From contig NC_058164.1 of NCBI RefSeq assembly GCF_020080835.1, positions 2,728,001-2,792,000 on the forward strand: 64,000 nucleotides of DNA, in the 5' to 3' direction. Source of the DNA: Cotesia glomerata. Lineage: Eukaryota; Arthropoda; Insecta; Hymenoptera; Braconidae. The notes under the pieces are model-generated. The model did no database searches. It was not told where the DNA came from and was given only the letters and a program-made list of their open reading frames with translations. Below, one piece after another: positions 58,314 through 64,000 of this stretch. The translations under genes were made by a program, and so were the position numbers. How positions within the stretch are numbered: the first letter of the stretch is position 1; each line of letters starts with the position of its first letter.

Positions 58314-60021
58314 CTATTAATTCTCAACTTATACTTTTTTTTTGGTAAACATTTTTATCAATTTTTGAATTTATGTCATTTTTATTAAATAATTGATTTT
58401 AATTACTGCTTCCTTCCAAAGGAATTTTTTATTTATGAATTTATTTGACTTTATTCTAACCCAACAGCCCATGGGCCAATAACAAGGTTTCTTAATTTTT
58501 ACAGATTTAATGATTTCGACAGATTGACACACATCATAAGTGATAATATGAATCTATATAAACTTAAAATTTTTAGTTTTCATCCTTATAAAATAAAATA
58601 ACATGTGTTAATATAACTAAACTAAGTTTATTCCATATGTCAATTGAAAATAACTTAAACAATTGATTTTTTTGGATTAATAAATTCATGTAATTAATTA
58701 TCGTAACTAATTGTTATTAAAAATAAAAAAAATCTTATTTTAATCTCTCAAAACTTTATATTTTTTTTAATTAAAAAAAATCCTTTTCAAATTGTATCTA
58801 CAGACAAATCTTAATTGTTTGGACAATAATATAGATTTTTAATTAATAATTGTTTTTTAACAATTGTTTCAAAAATTGCTTGTATAAAAATTCTCGTTAA
58901 TTCTAGCCAATAAAGTAACTTTAATCTAACAAGCCAATATTCAAATTTAGTGCATGCAAAATTAAAATAATAAACAACTTTCACTTTGTGAAGACATTGA
59001 TCCTAAGTAAACGTTACATTTGACGACGGTGTGTGCACTCTAAGGGTTAAATACATAAGAAAGAGTAATTTAAGTACCCTTTTCAAAAATTGTAATAGAC
59101 TTCACTTCACGTATAAAGTTACTAAATAAAAAAAAAGAAAATAAGAGATGAGTATCTTAAAAAGGATCTTGAGTGACGACGCAATTGAAATGTAGTCAAA
59201 AATAAATGTCAATACCAAGTAATTAAAGATGAATTAATCTAACGTCTAGTATTAATTTTCTTATCACCGGAACGTGAAGGAAGCCCAGAAATTCAAATAT
59301 CCAAGTGATTAGTACGAGTTTAACAGTGAATGAGTAAATGCCGAAGTTGTCTAAGTTAACTTGATGACTTAGGGATTCCCTCGTTTGATTACTCAGGAAG
59401 GTATATTCATTACCTTTACCACTACATACACGCGCACACATTGATGTAAATGTACGCATTTCTGTTAAATAATGTTATCAGGTATCAGAGTTTCTACGCA
59501 AACATACGTACGCTTAATGCTTTTATATATTTGGAATAAAAGTCACAAAAGCACACTTCCCACTCGCGAGGATAATGACCGTCTCTCACACCCTCTGCTG
59601 CCAAGATCAAGATTTTGGTAGCATACACACAGAGAGTCAGCTCAGTCCCATATCGCGCCAACTGCTTTTATTCCAACGAACGTTTCACTACTTTTATACT
59701 CCACCATTCACTCTCTAAATGCTTGAAGCGTTTACTCAAACCTTTTAATGCCAGATGTAATGTTTTTAAAATAAAATACCAGCGGAATATTTTTAGCACA
59801 CGTTTTTTATAATTCAAGATTTGAAAAAAAAATTTTTAGTAATTATTAAATTATTTTGTATAGTTATTTTTTATTTTAACATTTCAGTAAATCCTAGTGC
59901 ATAATACCGAGCTTATGTACGAATAGGAATTTTGTTTAATTTAACATGAATTATAATTAAAATTGCTGTAATTTTATGTCTGAGTGCTTGAGTATAATTT
60001 CGGATGACTTCATTATTACAG
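58314..60021 (+). other. Remaining intron up to the Ig2 exon
   Basis: AT-rich, with a less biased stretch at about 59000-59730. A fragment ACAGCCCATGGGCCAATAAC near 58464 looks retroelement-derived. The intron ends TTCATTATTACAG, a good 3' splice site. Confidence 0.5.
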
Positions 60022-60183
60022 TGGTTCGTCAGAAGTACCAAGTTGGAGTCAAGGACTCGCATGTACTCGCGGGAAATACTGGAGTCTTAAGATGTGACGT
60101 TCCAACACAAGCCAAGGAATATGTTTCTATAACATCTTGGGTACAAGATTCAGCTTTTAATATTTATCCGGCTCCTGAAAGCG
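60022..60183 (+). CDS. Dscam-family cell adhesion receptor, exon encoding first half of Ig domain 2
   Basis: 162-nt exon between acceptor CATTATTACAG and donor G|GTGAGT, phase 1 at both ends. It joins the Ig1 exon in frame as VNVKA/VVRQKYQVGV. Translation continues DSHVLAGNTGVLRCDVP (first Ig2 cysteine), then EYVSITSWVQDSAFNIYP (core Trp). This is the N-terminal half of Ig2 in Dscam proteins, and the second cysteine must be in the next exon beyond the window. In hypervariable Dscam1 this position is filled by a tandem cluster of alternative exons. Here no second similar exon is visible between 55.2 and 64.0 kb, so a non-hypervariable paralogue is inferred. Confidence 0.88.
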
Positions 60184-61290
60184 GTGAGTTTTGTTGACAG
60201 TAAAATTTTTTTAATGGTTTTTAAGTTAATGTAAATATTTTTATTATTTTGAAAAACTGATAAACGATGTAAAGAATATTTGGGAAATTCTTTTTAATTT
60301 TTTACTTATAAAAATTTTTAAAGAATTTTCGAATTTTTTTTTAAATAGAATAAAAAGTTTTTATTAATTATCACAAAATTTTATTCTATACACGGAGAGA
60401 AAAGAATAGAACGCATTCCTATGTTAGAATGGTAACCATTACCATGTTACATAGTAACGAAAATTTTTGTGAGAACCCTGTGTAAATTCGCTAATAAAAA
60501 TTTTAAAAATTGTGATAAAAGTATGAACAATCACCCATTCGATGCGGAATTAAATTCTGAAAATAATGTTGTTGTTTTTTTATTTTTTTGATGAAAATTT
60601 CAATTTGTTATTAACAAAAAACATGACCAAAATAAAAAATCTCAGTTTTTCGTAAATAACTCAATAACTATTGGTGATACCAAAAATCGGAAAAAAGATC
60701 CTTAAAGAGGAGGAAATTTCTGGAAAAAAGTCTTGACTCCCGGAATTCTAGCTTGAAAAACTAGTAAATAGATTATACGAATTTCATTAAAAGTCAAATA
60801 TTTTGCAATCACGCACACTAAATACGTTCCAAAATTTTTTTTTTTAATTTTTAAATTTACAACAAAATTTTTTTTAATTTCCGAAAATCATATACTATCA
60901 TATCGGTTACTTGGATTTAAAAATTTTTTTATTTTATATCTTTTTATAAAGAAAAAAAAAAATTTCTTTTTTCTTAATAGTCTTATGAACGTGGACTTGG
61001 CGCGATTTTTTTACAGTGAAACTGTTTTTGTTCAAATTTTCTTAATCAGCTTCACAAGATGGCCGAAAAAAAATTAAATTTTTCAAAAGTTCCGTCATGA
61101 GGACAAATGCAATATTTTTAGTTCTCTAAAGTCTACTAAAATGGACACTACATTAAGTAACAAGATAAAATTTCACAAGAGTTGAATCTAATATGTGTTT
61201 TTATTCTCGATTCCTTCAGCAAGAAGTTACAAAGACACCATTATATAATAGTTGTTTTTTATCATAAAATAAACATTATTTATATTGATA
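60184..61290 (+). other. Start of the next receptor intron, no further receptor exon seen
   Basis: AT-rich. A short segment at about 60391-60483 starting TACACGGAGAGAAAAG may be a degraded CACGG-ended MITE. It also includes the 3' flank of the minus-strand protease-homologue gene. Confidence 0.45.
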
Positions 61291-61355
61291 TAATACATTA
61301 ATTAACAAAATCGAGAACATCATCGTAGAATTGATCGATTCTAAATTTTTTTTTT

Positions 61356-62083
61356 TTATTTAGTCGACAATTTACCATCGATCCATGATCGGTAATAAGA
61401 AATGTTAGTGAAAATTCCCGGATATTGTGAAAGTCCGCATCCGAAAAGATTAGTTGCCAAACCTGCAGCTCGTCCTTTGACAACAAAGGGGCTGCCAATA
61501 TCTCCAGCACAAAACCCGAGTCCACCTTCTTCTAAACCCGCACAAAATTGACCTTGATGAAGTCCATGTAGTATATCATACAACTCATTACATTTATATT
61601 CAGACATAATTGGAATAGAAATACTTGATAAATTATGAGGAAAAACTTCAGTTTCAGTCAAGCCAAACCCTGCTACACTACCAAACGAGTTAGTTTCAAC
61701 TTGTTCACCTTTGTCAAATAATGGTACTGGTTGACGCGTTTTATCGAATACAAATAATGGTTCGACTTCAACGAGCGCAATATCATTAATTGTATATCCA
61801 CTTTCGAATGATTCATAGTCTTCGTGTCGGATCACCTGAACAACTGTGTGAAGAGAACCACCTTTGTTTTTTAAATTACTTCCCACACGAATTATTGTTC
61901 CGTTATCAACTGAACAGGAAGCAGAAGTCAGTACCCATTTATCTGAGACGATGGCACCTCCACATTCGCCAAATTTATCGAGCAGAAAATTTACTTGGTA
62001 TGGAAAATCTTCAATATCTGCATTATTACCGCCTACTATTCGTGCACTATTTTTTAAGTCGAGGTTGCTTCTCAGTGGATCAG
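61356..62083 (-). CDS. Serine protease homologue (chymotrypsin fold, inactive), exon 2
   Basis: Second and last exon of a secreted S1-family protein of about 275 residues, extending to the stop near 61356. After the signal peptide comes a short propeptide and the activation site R48/IVGG. The domain has the S1 layout: ECGGAIVSDKWVLTSASC at the catalytic-His site, NDIALVEVEP around the middle Asp (D134), and CAGDIGSPF at the catalytic-Ser site. The catalytic His of TAAHC is Ser89 and the catalytic Ser of GDSGGP is Ile229, with G197 also Ser, so no hydrolytic activity is expected. The specificity-pocket position 189 is Gly. Such homologues act as cofactors or binding proteins in insect immunity, digestion or venom, but which role applies here is unknown. 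The acceptor ATTATAG precedes 62083. Confidence 0.9.
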
Positions 62084-62198
62084 CTATAATAAGATTTCAA
62101 AAATTTTACAATTTAACACTTCAAAATTTGTGCGAAACTCTAACCAAAAATCTATTTAATAGCATAATAGTCAGAGAAAATGTTAATTAAAAACATAC
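62084..62198 (-). other. Intron of the protease-homologue gene
   Basis: 115-nt intron on the minus strand from GTATGTTTTT (62198) to TTATTATAG (62084), phase 1. Typical insect short intron between the signal-peptide exon and the protease domain. Confidence 0.75.
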
Positions 62199-62298
62199 CT
62201 ATTACCACTGCAGAAGAAACAAACAGAGCGAAAAGTGTTATCATCATCATATTGACTTTTAGAATCTTTACTACTGATTGATTCGACATTCTATTCAT
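62199..62298 (-). CDS. Serine protease homologue, exon 1 (signal peptide)
   Basis: Begins at the minus-strand ATG ending at 62298 and encodes MNRMSNQSVVKILKVN, followed by the hydrophobic stretch MMMITLFALFVSSAVVI, a signal peptide. It ends at donor G|GTATGT in phase 1 and joins exon 2 as ...VVI/ADPLRSNLD. Translation could also start at the second Met (62289) or at one of the three Met residues just before the hydrophobic core. The most upstream in-frame ATG is taken. Its upstream region is duplicated in inverted orientation to the right. Confidence 0.75.
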
Positions 62299-62328
62299 TT
62301 ATATATGGTTTTAAGCACTTATCATCAT

Positions 62329-62650
62329 TGAAATTTCTACGAATCAACATCTTGATAAATTTTGATAAGTTTATACTGAATTTAATTATTATAAAAGTTA
62401 TCATAAAATCTTGATTAGGTTTCTTAATAAATCATGAGTGGGCTTATTAGTATTAAGTCATATTGGTAATAATATATCTGTACCATAATCGAAAGTTTTG
62501 ATCAACAAGTATATAATTTATCAGAATATTAATAAATCTAATCAAAAATCTATGATAACTTTTATATTAATTCTATTTATTATAAATGTATCAAAATTTA
62601 TCAAGATACGTTGAATTAATTCATTGCTTGATTCGTAGAAATTTCAAAAG
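62329..62650. repeat. Inverted repeat of the protease-homologue promoter region
   Basis: The left arm starts GAAATTTCTACGAATCAA at 62329 and includes TATAAAAGTTATCATAAAAT. The right arm is its inverse, ending TTGATTCGTAGAAATTTC near 62646. The arms are about 130 bp each and mirror one another around roughly 62480, apart from a ~20-bp indel and some substitutions. Together with the plus-strand gene fragment beyond it, this indicates a head-to-head inverted duplication of the gene. Confidence 0.75.
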
Positions 62651-62658
62651 TTTATATA

Positions 62659-62906
62659 AGGTAGAAGCGCCACTATACTGGCGCTATAGTGTTTGTGGAC
62701 ACTATACTGTTTTTGGACATTTGATGTCCAAATTATTGTATAAATAAATTATAAACGTAATAGCATCGTAAATTCTGTTTGTACTAATGTAAGCGTTTAA
62801 AAATTCTATGAAAATATTATTTTATTGTTACAATTTTCAACACTGTCATTGAATTTCAAAGTGTCCAAAACTAGCACTAAGGTGTACATAACCGGTGGTT
62901 CTACCC
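62659..62906. mobile_element. 248-bp TA-flanked MITE with AGGTAGAA ends
   Basis: Left AGGTAGAAGCGCCACTATAC and right GTACATAACCGGTGGTTCTACCC are partly inverted, flanked by TA (62657-62658, 62907-62908). GTGGACACTATACTG / AAGTGTCCAAAAC words are inverted between the sides. It lies where exon 1 of the duplicated protease-homologue gene would be expected. Confidence 0.55.
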
Positions 62907-62968
62907 TATGTATATGTATATAATATCGCGCAACCTTGACTTAATACATAACGCACGCAGTTATTGAA

Positions 62969-63055
62969 GATTTTCCATACCAAGTAAAATATCTGCTCGA
63001 TGAACTTGACGAATGTGGAGGTGCCATCGTCTCAGAGAAATGGGTACCCGATGAA
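62969..63055 (+). pseudogene. Broken inverted copy of serine protease homologue exon 2
   Basis: The plus strand encodes VIEDFPYQVKYLLDELDE then CGGAIVSEKWV, which matches residues 57-84 of the minus-strand protease homologue with a few substitutions. The match stops just before the catalytic-His motif, where GTACCCGATG replaces the parental sequence. The activation site is also lost (ACGCAGTTATTGAAG in place of the IVGG region). It is a truncated duplicate and is divergently oriented to the intact gene. Confidence 0.8.
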
Positions 63056-63231
63056 AAAAGTTTTTGTCTAATTATATATGATCATATATATAATTATATA
63101 TGAAATTATATATAGTTATACATGATTAAAGTTATACATGATTATGCATGGGATTATATATAATTATACATAATTAGATCTTATCATACCTTGCTGTTAT
63201 AACTCCACATTCAATCATATATAAGTGTGTA
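63056..63231. repeat. ATATAATTATATATG low-complexity DNA
   Basis: AT-only palindromic words with no coding content, similar to the inner arms of the MITE at 30548-31867. Confidence 0.6.
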
Positions 63232-63233
63232 TA

Positions 63234-63676
63234 CAGGGTGTCCCAAAAGTCACGGACGCCATTGTAGCATCTGATGAAAAAAATAATTCTGAGACGAAAA
63301 GTCCTTAGCCATTTTTCAATTAACCGCATAGATAATTAATTATTAATTAAAAATAACGTCTCTTTATTTGTTAGAGAGAGAGCGCCAGTGTCCAGTCAAG
63401 TATGTGCCAAACAAAGACACAACTAACTGTATGACTAACTAGTTTCTATAGCTAACGTAGTCACACATATTTACTTATACATTCACACGTGCAAGCGTCT
63501 TCGTTGGAACGCACTTGACTTGACACTAGTGCTCTCTCTCTAACGCATAAAAGGACGTTATTTTAATTAATAATTAATTATCTATGCGTTTGATTAAAAA
63601 ATGGCTAAGGACTTTTCGTCTCAGAATTATTTTGTTTATCAGATGCCACAATGGCGTCCGTTACTTGGGACACTTG
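63234..63676. mobile_element. 443-bp palindromic mariner-type MITE (CAGGGTGTCCCAAAAGT ends)
   Basis: Inverted ends CAGGGTGTCCCAAAAGTCAC and ACTTGGGACACTTG are flanked by TA (63232-63233, 63677-63678). The arms remain paired for about 200 bp, with AATTCTGAGACGAAAAGTCC on the left and its inverse on the right. At the centre, GAGAGAGAGCGCCAGTGTC pairs with GACACTAGTGCTCTCTC. A TA target and CAGGGTGTCCC termini are usual for mariner-type elements. No transposase survives. Confidence 0.88.
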
Positions 63677-63707
63677 TATATATATATATATATATAGTTA
63701 TATAGTA

Positions 63708-63750
<43 letters not shown>

Positions 63751-63770
63751 TATATATAAGATCTAATTGT
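63677..63770. repeat. (TA)n microsatellite
   Basis: Long TATATATA runs directly after the mariner-type palindrome, interrupted once by GTTATATAGTAG. Confidence 0.9.
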
Positions 63771-63803
63771 AATTGAGTCTATATACAATTAGATATAATC
63801 ATA

Positions 63804-64000
63804 CACGGAAAAAAGTAAACTGCAATATTCACTCGGATTCCGGTTAATTTTTATAGTTTCAAACAGTAAAGCGGACTCGGGGTGGCAAAAATATAAATAT
63901 TACAGAACTTAATGTAGAAAGTATAAAAGCCACAATTTATAATTTAATATCCAAAATAAGTGATTAGTAGCTGTCACTTTAGTAAATAACGACTCTTTCA
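63804..64000 (-). mobile_element. Start of a CACGGAAAAAAGTAAAC MITE, cut by the window edge
   Basis: CACGGAAAAAAGTAAACTGC after TA continues as the right-hand half of the family in reverse (ATTCACTCGGATTCCGGTTA, then GTAGCTGTCACTTTAGTAAA). It is therefore in the opposite orientation to 45674-46413 and 53294-54031. Confidence 0.8.

Overview
The window looks like insect nuclear DNA, probably from a hymenopteran such as a parasitoid wasp. That placement is an inference from the strong A+T bias, insect-type genes with short introns, and the transposon load. There are no bacterial operons, no CRISPR arrays, and no tRNA or rRNA genes that I can recognise. Coding sequence makes up only about 1.5 kb of the 64 kb. 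Almost every open frame longer than 60 codons is a chance frame in AT-rich or repeat DNA.

Three real genes are visible. (1) Two plus-strand exons, 54852-55172 and 60022-60183, join in phase 1 and encode the first immunoglobulin domain and the first half of the second in a Dscam-family neuronal adhesion receptor. The signal-peptide exon and the rest of the gene are not seen, so much of the window is probably intron or 5' flank of this gene. (2) A minus-strand insulin/IGF-like peptide gene (27746-28045) has complete B- and A-chain cysteine patterns but no dibasic C-peptide sites. (3) A minus-strand two-exon gene (62298-61356) encodes a secreted chymotrypsin-fold protein whose catalytic His and Ser are both replaced, so it is a serine protease homologue. 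A head-to-head inverted copy of its promoter and a broken piece of its exon 2 lie just beyond it (62329-63055).

The rest is transposon debris, much of it nested. 1-2416: 23-bp tandem repeats, then a MITE carrying a Tigger/pogo remnant. 3735-4965: a GCACGCCTCATAA-ended repeat hosting a Helitron. 5007-11280: a 6.26-kb hAT-like element with ~720-bp terminal inverted repeats and an 8-bp target duplication. 13134-14012, 16999-19005, 20188-20645, 24733-26456 and 30546-31869: elements inserted inside elements, two of them with an empty-site comparison in the same window. 36403-38415, 45674-46413, 52460-52952, 53294-54031 and 63804 onward: one 'CACGGAAAAAAGTAAAC' MITE family. 48095-50998 and 55521-56320: Helitrons. 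63232-63678: a mariner-type palindrome.

Between the repeats are GC-richer unique islands (about 14.2-15.3, 20.8-21.6, 23.2-24.4, 32.0-32.9, 44.8-45.5, 47.3-47.7, 49.0-49.7 and 57.0-57.4 kb). They carry no convincing exon and may be regulatory DNA or unrecognised UTR. I found no clearly new multi-gene system. The most distinctive items are the IGF-like peptide, the inactive protease homologue with its inverted duplication, the long-TIR hAT element, and an element built around nine copies of a 15-bp motif.
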